Assembly (NCBI GenBank): GCA_035048815.1
Contig: JAUCBN010000042.1
Span: 16,025,001-16,089,000, forward strand
From: Abelmoschus esculentus
Lineage: Eukaryota > Streptophyta > Magnoliopsida > Malvales > Malvaceae
Length of the DNA stretch: 64,000 bases
Direction of reading: 5' to 3'
The notes beneath the pieces were generated by a model. The model was not told where the DNA came from. It searched no databases and saw only the letters and a program-made list of their open reading frames with translations. Positions 23,386-34,620 of the stretch are shown here, piece after piece (position 1 is the stretch's first letter; the number at the start of each line of letters is the position of its first letter). Position numbers and translations under genes: made by a program.

Positions 23386-23848
23386 TGTTGGATTAAAATT
23401 CAATAATAGTGGGCACATATGTATAATGTATATTGTTATTATAAAATTTAACACGTAATTAAGTGAACAATTATGTTACACGTGTTATAGGTATTAAATT
23501 ATCATGAAATTAAAAGTGTAGATACCATAAGGTGTATTTATAATTTGATGAGGGGCAGAGTTATAATCAGAGTTGGTTATTAAATCAACTACTAGTTGGT
23601 TATTAAATCAACTATATAAAGGGTTATAGTCCCCAAGAATTAGGTCAACTTGCATATCTCTTTTCCCCGTCTGAGAGTTGTGCCGCAAGAGAAAACCTAA
23701 CTTCTTGGAAGATCAAACCTTCTAGAAAAACTCTATCGATGGATTCAGATACGCTTCCGCATTCAGTTTATTTATTTTATTGTTCTTGATGATTTGACAT
23801 ATAGATCTTGGGTTTATATTCATATCGAATATATTTTTAATTCTAACA
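23386..23848 (+). repeat. 5' LTR of copia-type element 2
   Basis: TGTTGGATT to TTCTAACA. It lacks eight bases present in the element 1 LTR (GTTATAATCAGAG instead of GTTATAAATACTTCAGAG). Confidence 0.92.
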
Positions 23849-26800
23849 AGTGGTATTAGAGTCAGAATTATGTCGAATCATTAAGATCATAAGTTTTTTG
23901 TTTTAATTTATTGTTATGATCTAAAATTATGCATAATTTTATGGATTATTTACTTTGATATGGTTTTATAATTAATCGTATGAGATTAAATTATATATCT
24001 GTCATATTTTAAGAACAAATCAATTTGATTTGTTTTCTATGATTTTATTTTGGGTTTTCGCCAATCCGGTTGTTTTTCCTTTTTCAATGGATTAACATTC
24101 ATTGTTTTACGACAAATATATATTTTCGTGGATTCAGTTTGGTTTTACGTCCATGGGTTTGAATCGATTAATTAATAAATCATAGAAATCAATCTAGATT
24201 TATATGAAGATTAGATTTTGTCCGCATAAAAATTTATTTAATTTTTTTGGGTTGTTATTAATTGAAAATTAAATTTTAAGTTTGGATTTCAATTACTTTG
24301 ATAGTAGCAATTTACTTTATTTTTATGAAATATATATTTTAAATATATTTTATTTAAATTATATGTTTAATTTGGTTGGATCAAAATTTTAGTTTTGATC
24401 ATTGAGTATTAAGTTAAATTCAGTTAGATCAAAATTTTAGTTTTGATTATTGATATTAAGTTAAATTCGGTTAGATCAAAATTTTAGTTTTGGTCGTTAA
24501 TAATAAAGAAAAATATAATTAATTTAGGCTTTGTCATGATAAATTTATCATGATTCAAAAAAATTTATATTCAGGTTAGCTATTAAAGCTTTATATTCGG
24601 TTTATGTCTATTAAGTTATGATTGAATGCTCTTTTGACATGTTACTTTTAAAGTATATTGTTACTTTATGTAATTTACTTGGTTAACATATTCAGTATTT
24701 AGTTTTGATCATATATTATTTTGGATTATAGAATATATATTTGGTATTGATATATTCAATTCGGTTTGATCAAAAATTTATTTTTGATTATTATATTATT
24801 ATGATTATATTAAAGTTTCAAGTAATTATTATGCGAATTACTCACTTGTATGATATTTTTGTATTTTGTTTTTAGTTAAAGATTAAATGTTTTTATCGAA
24901 TTTAGTTTTGGTAAAAACATATTTAAGGAATTTTTGAAGAACAGTCAAAGATTTCGGTTATTTGGATTCTGATAGCCCATCAATTTGGTTTATTTTGAAA
25001 ACTCAAGTGTTATCAGAAATTTCAACTTTGACTATTATAAATATTAAGTTTGAATATTGATTATTTATGTTATATATTTTAAGATAAATTAATTGAAGCA
25101 TTAAGTCACCAAAGTGATCTTTATTGTGGAAATTATTTTATTTTAAAATATAGAAGGTTTTGTGTATCTAATTCAGTTTATGCTAATATTAATCGGCTCA
25201 AAGGAAGATTAATAATTAGTAATGTTACATGTACATCTGTGATAATAAACATGTGATAATTATTCAGTTTTATATGTGAACAATAAATCGGCCCAAAGGA
25301 AGATTTTTGTTTAACATATTCTTATTATCAATATTTGATTACTACATCAAGATATCACTTATAAATTAATATTTTTTTAAAAATATTATTGGAGTGTTCG
25401 ATATCTTGTGATGATGTTACCTTTATTCAAATTTATTATTATTTTGGTTATCTTTTATCTTGAGTAAAAGATAAAATTAAGAAAAATATTTTTAAACAAT
25501 TAAATTCATATTTTGGCTTCAGATATCTAATATTCTAATAGATTAATTGAAACATAATATCACCAAAGTGATCGCTTTTGTGTAGATTAGTTTATTTAAA
25601 ATATTAAGATAATTATAGGTCTTTGTAATTCATGCGTTTATTAATTGACCCAAAGGAAAATTAATATTTGGCCGAATTACAACGACAACTGTGACGATAA
25701 ATGTGTGACAATTATATGGTATTTTATGTGAATAATACGTTAGTCCAAAGATTAATCTATTGTTTGACATAGTTTATTGTCAATGTTTGATTGCTACAAC
25801 AAGAGTACCGCTTACAGTTAATATTACTGTCCAAAGACTTGATATTAATGTTGTGCTTGGTATCTTGAGGGGAACTAGCCATTATTTTGAATTTATTGTT
25901 TACTTATAGATATTTATGTGAGCTTGTTTATTTACTTATTTTTGTTCTATCTTTAGATGATTTATTTTTACTATCATAATATCTGTTGAATACATTATAT
26001 ACTTATGTTTAGTGAAATTAATTTCAAGGAATAGAAAAGACACTTATATATAGTATTTGGTGGTATGAACATAGAAGTTGCATTAAGTGAATAACAACTT
26101 GCACCTCTCACGGCGGTAAGCATTCATAAATAAGTTTTTGAGATGTGAGTTTATTCAAGTTACATAAGTCTAATAATCATAAAGTATAATATTTTAGAAA
26201 CTTTTAAGAGCACAAATCAAAAAAAAATATTCATACTAAGGGTTTCCTTGATAAAAAAAATAATATTAATTTTTTAAGATTAACACGACATCACTTTTGG
26301 TTTACTTGATGTCTATTAAGTATAAGGATCAAGAAAATGTGAGAGAGTAATTATATTGCTTCAAAACTTAAGACACATAAGATTAAACTTTATAACAATT
26401 GTTTGTTCTTATAATTTTAGTATAGCTTCCTATACAGTTTAACTAATTCAAAATTAGTTACAATTATTAAAGGAGAAATAAACTTCAAATGAGATTATTT
26501 CTCATTGTGTTAAAGAGGAAGAAAAGTTGAAGCATTATAATTATAAAAATACTCAATCAGTTAGTACTCTTTGGTTAGTGTCTCTAAGAATAAGGGTAAT
26601 AAAAAATATATATTAGAATAAAGTTGCTAAGGGTCCTTCTCCAAAGAAATAACAATAAGATATAAAGTGTTGATTCTTTTGTATAAGCTAGGATACATGT
26701 AAAGAAATTAAACTTCAAAAGTAAGCAATTACGTAGGCTATTTTGAGTGATCTATAGGCTGTAAATTTTATGATCCCATAATTAAGATTACTTTAATGAG

Positions 26801-28193
26801 AGATTTATAACATTTTTAAGATGTTGAGTTTGGAGGGAGAATAAGGTTAGATACATTATTGTTAAGGAGGAATTGAAGATTAATTTAATTCCTACTATCA
26901 CTTTTTATGATGTTTAGGTTTTCACACCTATCATTAATAAAAAGTGAATCAAGTACATCGGCAAAACAATGTTGAACAACTCTCGTTCAAGATAAGATAA
27001 TTATTTTTTAGAAGAACAAACTCAACAACCTAAAAAAAATGTGTCTTTAAAGATATCCATATATGAGCTTAAGTTTACCTCTCATTAATAAAATTATAGA
27101 TTTTATATTGATTATCTCATTCGGTTTTGAGATAAATTTGGTTGAAAATTGTATGTATTACAAGTTCAGTGGGAGTAAGTCAAGTGACATTCATATTACT
27201 AAAGAAGATATTTTTTTTCCAGTGTCCTACAAGTAACCTTGAAATTTATAAAATACAAAAGATTCCATAATTTATTGAGAATTTAATTTATGCTTAAGTA
27301 TGTATGCATTTGGATATTGCGTACATTATTAGAATGTTAGACAGATATTTAAGTAAATCTAATATGAATTATTGGATAGCAGCAAATAGAGTTATGAAAT
27401 GACTTTAGAGAACAAAATTTATATGCTCACATATCGAAGTTCTGGTAAGTTAGAGATCATCAAGTTTACAAGCTTCGATTTTAATAGAATATTGATGTAA
27501 AAGACTCTGTCACATGAGCTGCTAATTATAGATTGAATAGAAAGACCATTTCAGTTATTTTGTGACAATAAATATGTATCATTTATTCTATAAACAATAG
27601 GAACACTTTAAAATTTTAGTTCCTAGTTGTTAAAGAAAATTCAGAGTGTTTGTGTGTTTATAGAGCATGTTGGTACAAACTCCATAATTGCGCGCTTATT
27701 AAGAAACTATCATCCTAGGTCTTTCATGAGCACACTACTCATATGGATGTAATATTATTTAAGTATATTCAGTTTTAGTGGGAGTTTGTAATTTTGATAA
27801 ATGCTCATTCGTTTTAGACACATTTTTAGTTACTTTAGTTTAAGGTTAATTTTTGCAGAAATAAAGTTATTTTGGCTTATGCACACTCTGAATTCAGTAA
27901 AGTTTGATCTCACTAAAGTTTAAGAGGACCAGTTAGAAATAGGCATGTTCGGTTCACATTTACATGTAATTTTCATGCTACGCATCCATGATTGATCTAT
28001 GTCATTTGATTATGTTTTTATACGTGACCATTGATGGGTCCAATCATTATTGATATGATGAAGACCGCTTTGATCCTATATGAATATAATTGATGGACGA
28101 GATTATTTTAAAATACCTATTATATGATAGCAAATTTTTGAGCTCATAAGGTTATACAGTTGTCAAGAAACATATGTTGCCCAAGTGGGAGAT

Positions 28194-28656
28194 TGTTGGA
28201 TTAAAATTCAATAATAATGGACACATATGTATAATGTATATTGCTATTATAAAATTTAACACGTAATTAAGTGACCAATTATGTTACACGTGTTATAGGT
28301 ATTAAATTATCATGGAATTAAAAGTGTAGATACCATAAGGTGTATTTATAATTTGATGAGGGGCAGAGTTATAATCAGAGTTGGTTATTAAATCAACTAC
28401 TAGTTGGTTATTAAATCAACTATATAAAGGGTTATGGTCCCCAAGAATTAAGTCAACTTGCATATCTCTTTTCCCCGTCTGAGAGTTGTGCCGCAAGAGA
28501 AAACCTAACTTCTTGGAAGATCAAACCTTCTGGAAAAACTCTATCGATGGATTCAGGTACGCTTCCGCATTCAGTTTATTTATTTTATTGTTCTTGATGA
28601 TTTGACATATAGATCTTGAGTTTATATTCATATCGAATATATTTTTAATTCTAACA
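28194..28656 (+). repeat. 3' LTR of copia-type element 2
   Basis: 463 bp with the same eight-base deletion as its partner. It is followed directly by ATACT. Confidence 0.92.
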
Positions 28657-28661
28657 ATACT

Positions 28662-28909
28662 CTCTTTACTATGAAGACTAATTATGGAGTTTAGTACTAA
28701 ATTAGTTTTTCAATTCATTATTATTACTATTGATTTGTTTATTAGTTTCCGACAGCCCTCTTAAGAATTTCTCTCATTTAAAATCTCGTGGAGTCGTCCA
28801 GTCAACGGTTCAGTCTATCCATCTCTGAAATTACGGCTGGACCTGGACCTGGACCTGGACCCATTCTAATTTATATTAAAGTTGAAAGTTTTCAAATTTG
28901 TAAGTATTA
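28662..28909. other. Short spacer with a GGACCT microsatellite
   Basis: At about 28838-28862 the hexamer GGACCT is repeated about four times. Nothing else is recognised. Confidence 0.5.
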
Positions 28910-28918
28910 TATTCTTAA

Positions 28919-29643
28919 GGCATAAAGATAATTTTAACTCTTAACATTTATGATTTTTATTGTTTGGGCCCTTTTTTTGGATAATTTTAGCCCTTAATCT
29001 ATATCTTTTTTATAAATATCTTATTTTTTAACTAGTTTGATGACTATACCGTTAAAAATTTAACAATGATATATATATGGAATATAATTTTAAATGATAT
29101 GGAATGTAACCTATCAAATACATATATATATGGAATATAATTTTATTCCAATATAAAATATAAAAAAATTAAAATTCTAATAAAATATTAAAAATTAATT
29201 AATTCTAAAATAAAAAAATTATTAAACATTCTTAACCCTAACTACGATAGAATCAAAATCTCATCTTAAAAAAAAATATAAACACAATTTAAATAAGATT
29301 TTGATTTTATTGTAGTTAGGGTTAAGAATATTTAATAATCTTATATTTTAGAATTAATTAATTTTTAATATTTTATTTAAATTTTAATTGTTTTATATTT
29401 TATATTGGAATAAAATTATATTCTATATATATGCATTTGATAGGTTACATGTCATGTCACTTAAAATTATATTACATATATATGTATCATCGTTAAATTT
29501 TTAACGGTCCAGTCATTAATCTAGTTAAAAAATAAGATATTTGTCAAAAAGATATAGGTTAAGGGCTAAATTTATCCCAAAAAAGAATAAAGGCCAAAAC
29601 GACAAAAACTATAAACGTTAAAAGTTAAAATTATCTTTATACC
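28919..29643. mobile_element. Mutator-like fold-back element (MULE-MITE) with 9-bp target duplication
   Basis: A 725-bp element made almost wholly of two inverted arms that meet near 29270-29300. The left end is GGCATAAAGATAATTTTAAC, and the reverse complement of the right end is GGTATAAAGATAATTTTAAC. The arms can be followed inward through ATATCTTATTTTTTAACTAG and GGTTACAT motifs to AACCCTAACTAC near the centre. TATTCTTAA flanks both ends (28910-28918 and 29644-29652). Long inverted ends with a 9-bp duplication are the signature of Mutator-superfamily elements. It has no coding capacity, so it depends on a transposase elsewhere. Confidence 0.88.
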
Positions 29644-29652
29644 TATTCTTAA

Positions 29653-30790
29653 CTATCGTAGCTATTGAATCCAATTTCATATTAGTTCAAGAGTTGTATA
29701 GTATAACATAACACCTCTTTGAAGTGGCAAATTAGAGCAGAACACCTCTTCGATCGTAAAGGTTTAAGGTTTAATTTGGGTTTAATTTTAAATTATAGTT
29801 TTGTAAAAGTTAAAAAAATAATTTTATAGTTTTGTAAAAGCTAAAAAAATCAAGGTTTGAAAAGTTACTTTTTTAAAAAAAATACACTGAAAAGCTTTTT
29901 AAAAGTAAGTGTTTTTTATTATTTTTATAGATTTTGAGATGAAAAAATCAATTTGAAAAATTAAAATTAACCCTCAACAAGAGTCTAGATGTAATTCTTT
30001 TTAATTAGGTCTTTGAAAGATGATGAACCTGCAAGACCCATTCAAAGAGACTACCAATACACTTGTTGAAAGATCAAATCCATGGTGGAGAAGTTGCTTG
30101 GAAAGTACAGCAAGCAATCACATGGAATTTCCCACACAAAAAACAGATACAGACGAAGAGGGGCAAGAAAAGAAATAAAAAATCCTCGTCCACGACCACA
30201 CTCATCACTCACGACTCTGAAAGCGCGTGGGGTCCACCAGCAAAGAACTTTCTCCCTCGAACAACACATATTTTGTTGGTGAAATTCTGAAAACGGTCCC
30301 CATATTAGTCCATTTAAATGATTTATTTTTGTAATCTATTACTTCTCCGAAATGTCTCCCGGAATAATAAAGAAATTAATATTATAAATCAAAATTTTGG
30401 ATTGGTATTAAAAAACTACACACATTTGAACCGATGTCTTCCCTAACAATTGAATCATTTTTCCACTAAAGAAAAATGTATATTATTTGTCCAATTGTAT
30501 ATGCCAATCTGCACATGCACAGGTCTAAAAAAAAAGAGGGATTAAAAATAATCAATTTACAGTAGATCAACAAAACCAACAGAAACACATAGTGAAAGGA
30601 CCTTTTATGTAATTTGACCACTTTTTTGCACAAGACTTGGTAAACGCTTCCTGTTTATCCCATTCCGAAACATTTATAAATACCATAAGCTGATGTTCAT
30701 CCACCAAACATCGCGTGTTTTGCATGCAGCAAACATTCTTAGATTTTCAATCTTATATTCTCATAGGATCACTACGTAATTGGGGTCATA
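29653..30790. other. Spacer and promoter region of the NAC gene
   Basis: AT-rich spacer without a credible gene. Overlapping short frames at 30051-30290 have no family resemblance. A plus-strand TATA box, ATTTATAAATACC, lies at about 30671-30683, about 110 bases before the NAC start codon, giving a short leader. Confidence 0.55.
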
Positions 30791-32021
30791 ATGAGCAGCG
30801 AGTCCAGTATAGATGATAACACCTCAAAGATCGAACTTCCAGGCTTCAGATTCCATCCGACGGAGGAAGAACTCCTAGAATATTACCTCAAAAACATGAT
30901 TTACGACAACAAGTTCAATTACAATGTTATCGGATTCCTCAACATCTATCGACATGATCCCTGGGACTTGCCTGGTAAGTCTATACATATACGATTGAGG
31001 TGTTACGACGACCTTCCAAAATTGTTCCCATGTTAATACTCACGGCAGAGATAAATTCATATAATTACATTGTTGTTGTTGTTGTTGTTGTGTTTTCTTT
31101 ATAATAGGGTTGTCGAAGATTGGGGAGAGGGAATGGTATTTCTTCGTGCCGCGAGATCGGAAGCATGGGAGTGGTGGGACTGGGAGGCCTAATAGGACTA
31201 CCGAGAACGGGTTCTGGAAAGCCACCGGCTCTGACCGGAGAATCGTGAGTTTGTCGGAGCCGAAGCGCATTATCGGCCTGAAGAAGACTCTTGTTTTCTA
31301 TAAAGGGAGAGCTCCACGAGGGAGCAAGACGGATTGGGTGATGAACGAGTATCGTCTTCCAGACGGTTGCTCCGTTCCTAAGGTATACTATACCTCTTTT
31401 TCATTTGAAGGACTAAATTTCAAAAGTACAAATATTACAGGGACAGGAGTCAGAATTATACCTACAAAAACACATTACCCAACTAAAAAGACTTGACCTT
31501 TGACTTCAATAGTTTTATGGGTCAAAATTTGAAAAATAAAAATATTTAAAATAATCATGTAAGCATGACTACTAATGACATTTAATGAATTCATGTTAAA
31601 TTTCTAATCAATCTTGGTCTGATTGAATATGCAGGATGTAGTTTTGTGCAAAGTCTACCGGAAGGCAACTTCCCTGAAAGTTCTTGAACAAAGGGCAGCA
31701 ATGGAGGAAGAGTTGAAATCAATGAAGCACACCAACACATCTCCATCATCTTCACATCTTTCATCATCAATGGAAACTGTTTCTTTTTGCAGCCTAAATG
31801 AAGGCTTGGTGCCACCAATTGCAGCAGCAGCAGCAGGAGGAGGAGGAGCATCCCAGTTTTTGTTGAAGCATGAAATGGAAGAAGAGAAAGTATCCGAGAG
31901 ATTAGCCGAGCTTCAACTTCCCAGAATGCTGAGTGACTGGACACAGGATCAGTTCTGGGTTCAGCTCAACAGTCCATGGTTTCAGAATCTCACAACTTAT
32001 TCCAACATCTTGAATTTCTAG
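30791..32021 (+). CDS. NAC-domain transcription factor
   Basis: Plant-specific DNA-binding transcription factor, 281 residues. Three exons with GT-AG introns: 30791-30974, 31108-31382 and 31635-32021. This is the classic NAC layout, with introns after subdomain B and after subdomain D. The NAC domain covers about residues 15-165: A (LPGFRFHPTEEELLEYYL), B (DPWDLPGLS), C (EWYFFVPRDRKH, NGFWKATGSDR), D (IGLKKTLVFYKGRAPRG, DWVMNEYRLPD) and E (DVVLCKVYRKATSLKVLEQR). The variable C-terminal region contains Ser-rich and Ala/Gly runs (coded by GCA and GGA repeats) and ends in an acidic-aromatic stretch, DWTQDQFWVQLNSPWF, a plausible activation region. It resembles the ANAC036/ANAC022-like group from memory, so the subgroup is uncertain. 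No lesions. The start is the first ATG in frame with the domain. Confidence 0.94.
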
Positions 32022-32580
32022 TGGCTTAATTGATTTAGACCCCTTGATTTTAAATGACCTCTTCTACAGCTTCAAGCATTAGCTGGTTTTGTTAATCATT
32101 TTTTTTTTGCATAAATGTTTACATCTGATGTAACTTTTTGGTGTTTTATTTTAATGGAAATTTGCAGATTTTTTGATAGATTATTATATATTACCCAAGA
32201 TAAACAAACTACTACAATGAATCTAACAAAACATTCATTTCGGGAATCATTTCCTACTAGAAAATCTCCCCACCTATACAGAGCTGCAGCCTGCAAATAT
32301 AAATGATATGCAGCTGCTTTGGAACTTAAGCCTATTAAACTAAATCGAAAAGACTTGATTTGACTTAAGATAATAGACGAGGTTTGATACTTTATACATT
32401 TAATGTTTAAATTTAATATAATTAAATTTATTTTGAGAATATTTTAAATTTTTAAATACTTTTTAGGTATTATAGGTATACTATATAAATTATGGAATTT
32501 TGTATTAGTTTTTAAAATTTAGAAAGTTTTTTTTTTATAATTTATTCTAAAATTTAGAAGTATTGATAATAAAAATTCAA
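32022..32580. other. 3' flank of the NAC gene and AT-rich spacer
   Basis: The presumed 3' UTR follows the stop, with AT-rich downstream elements but no definite poly(A) signal that I can single out. No further gene. Confidence 0.45.
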
Positions 32581-32599
32581 CTTGATTTGTACCTAAAAA

Positions 32600-33130
32600 A
32601 AGTAGAGAGAAAAATTATTACATGATTATTTTTATTATAATCTTAATCAATTAAATTAATATATATTATATATTTTTCTATATTATATTCATATATAAGT
32701 ATTGTCTAAATCATTCATTTTAATGTTTTTAATTTAAAATAAAAAAAAATATTATCAGAAATTTTTTGTGTTTTTTTTTTATTCTTCAAAATTTTCTTAA
32801 TCATTTTTCTAAACCTTAAACCTAAACCCTAAACATAAACTATAAAAATTAAACTCTAACCATAAACCTAAACCATAAACCCTAAACCTATAAAGAAGAA
32901 AAAGAAATTGAGAAAAATTTTAAAAAACAAAAAAAAAATACTGCAAAAAATCTTTAATAATATTTTTTTAAATCATAGGCATCAAAATAGATAATTTAAG
33001 TAATATTTATATGTGAATATGATATAAAAATATATGATGTGTATTAATTTAATTGTTTAAATTATATTCTAAACGATAAAAAGATTTATATAATATTTTT
33101 TTCATTTCAGATGATTTAAAAACAAATAAC
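32600..33130. repeat. Degenerate fold-back element around a telomere-like centre
   Basis: The left arm (about 32625-32800, with CAATTAAATTAATATAT, TTCATATATAAGTATT and AAAAATATTATCAG) is matched in reverse complement by the right arm (about 32945-33080). The centre (about 32810-32890) is a run of CCTAAACC/CCCTAAAC variants. Arms are diverged and AT-rich, and the ends and any target duplication are not clear. It is probably an old MITE or fold-back element. Confidence 0.6.
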
Positions 33131-34430
33131 TCAAATTGATCCGTATTAAATTATATATATATTTAAATTTTTTACTAAGTCAAAATACTCTATCTCACCA
33201 TCATAAATAATGTCTTGTTACTGTCACCACTATTTGTAATCTTATTAGAAGAATGGCGTTACCCACCCAAGTGAAGCTGGCGATTCATTCACGTAATGAT
33301 TTTTGGATAAATTACAATGGAGACCGCTTAATTATATTTAGATCATCTAATTATTAAAAATTATATTTAAATTATTTAATTATAAATAAAGTTATATTTA
33401 AATTATCGTTCATATTTAAATATATATTAGTTTATGTATTAGATTATTAATGATTTTAAATGAAATACTCTAGTGTTAACTATGATTTATTGATATATAA
33501 GTGATTTTAAAAAATAAATTGATATTTTGTAATTATAAAGGTGACTAAAATATAACTTACCCATAATGGAGTGATCCAAGTATAAACTTTAAAAATTAAA
33601 TGACTAAGTTTTAATAATTAGATAATCTGAATATAACCTTACCCATAATTGAGTGACCCAACTATAAACTTAATTATAAATTTTAATAATTAGATAATCC
33701 GAATATAACCTTACCCATAATTAAATAATATTGTATAATTTAATTTTTTAATCGTAATTCAAATAAAAATAATACAGTTAATGCTAAGCTTACATAAAAC
33801 ATAAAAAGACGGTCATTGAATAAAGCATAGAACACAATACCATGAAACAATGTCCAACAATCAAAATTCATAATGCTAAGTCTAGGTTGAACATGATCAC
33901 AGGTGGAATAGTCTTATTATTATTATTTTTAATTGTTATTAATTTTTTATTAAATCCATAAAAATATTATAATTACAATGAATTCGAAAAAATCAAAGAA
34001 ATAAAAAAAACTAAAATATATTTTATGAAAATAAGCATACCATCAAAATTCAGAAGCTTCCTGAATCTCTTTGTCTTTGTCCAATCGAGATACATAACAA
34101 GTGAATAAAGAGTGGTGAACGATTTAAACCATCAAATAAAATATTCCGCTACTCAGGATTGATTATGTAATCACTAATTTTATCCGGTCTAAACTTGCGC
34201 TTTAATTTTAGTTTTAATTCGAATAACGGGCTTGTATTTGGTAATCAAAAATATAGAAAAATGGATAGCACTTGTTTTCCTTTAAATTTTGTACTACTTT
34301 AATTTTATTCAAACAAAAGCAAGAGTAAATATATTACTATTAATTTATTATTTTGTAAATAATACATACATATAGTTCATTCCTAGTATATCTTTACTTT
34401 ATCTTTTATTTTATTTTATTATTCATCATC
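33131..34430. other. AT-rich spacer with imperfect tandem segments
   Basis: At about 33590-33730 a segment of roughly 70-100 bp recurs (TAATTAGATAATC...GAATATAACCTTACCCATAATT). No gene is seen. Confidence 0.5.
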
Positions 34431-34431
34431 A

Positions 34432-34483
<52 letters not shown>

Positions 34484-34620
34484 CCTTATTTTTTTATTAT
34501 TATTATTATTATTATCATTTCTATTATTTTTATTTTTATTATTATTTTTTTTTTATTTTTATTAGTATTATTATTATTTTTAGTATTATTATTATTATAT
34601 TCGGTTATTATATATATTAG
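34431..34620 (+). repeat. TTA/ATT microsatellite block
   Basis: About 45 bases of pure TTA repeat from about 34438, followed by interrupted TTA/TTTTTA repeats to about 34600. Confidence 0.9.

Larger units (their letters stand above)
23386..28656 (+). mobile_element. Ty1/copia-type LTR element 2, same family as element 1
   Basis: A 5,271-bp element in the same orientation, with 463-bp LTRs at 23386-23848 and 28194-28656 (about ten differences) and ATACT target duplications. After the 5' LTR, AGTGGTATTAGAGTC is the primer site, and CAAGTGGGAGAT precedes the 3' LTR. The interior matches element 1, except that the leader repeat has three units instead of four (about 24368-24500) and 528 bp containing the reverse-transcriptase remnant are missing at 27049-27060. 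No gag or pol frame is open, so it is non-autonomous. LTR-to-LTR divergence from element 1 is higher than divergence in the central interior. Confidence 0.92.

Noticed and set aside
30051..30290. Overlapping short frames on both strands upstream of the NAC gene
   Set aside because: Low-complexity translations without family resemblance; they are by-products of one another.
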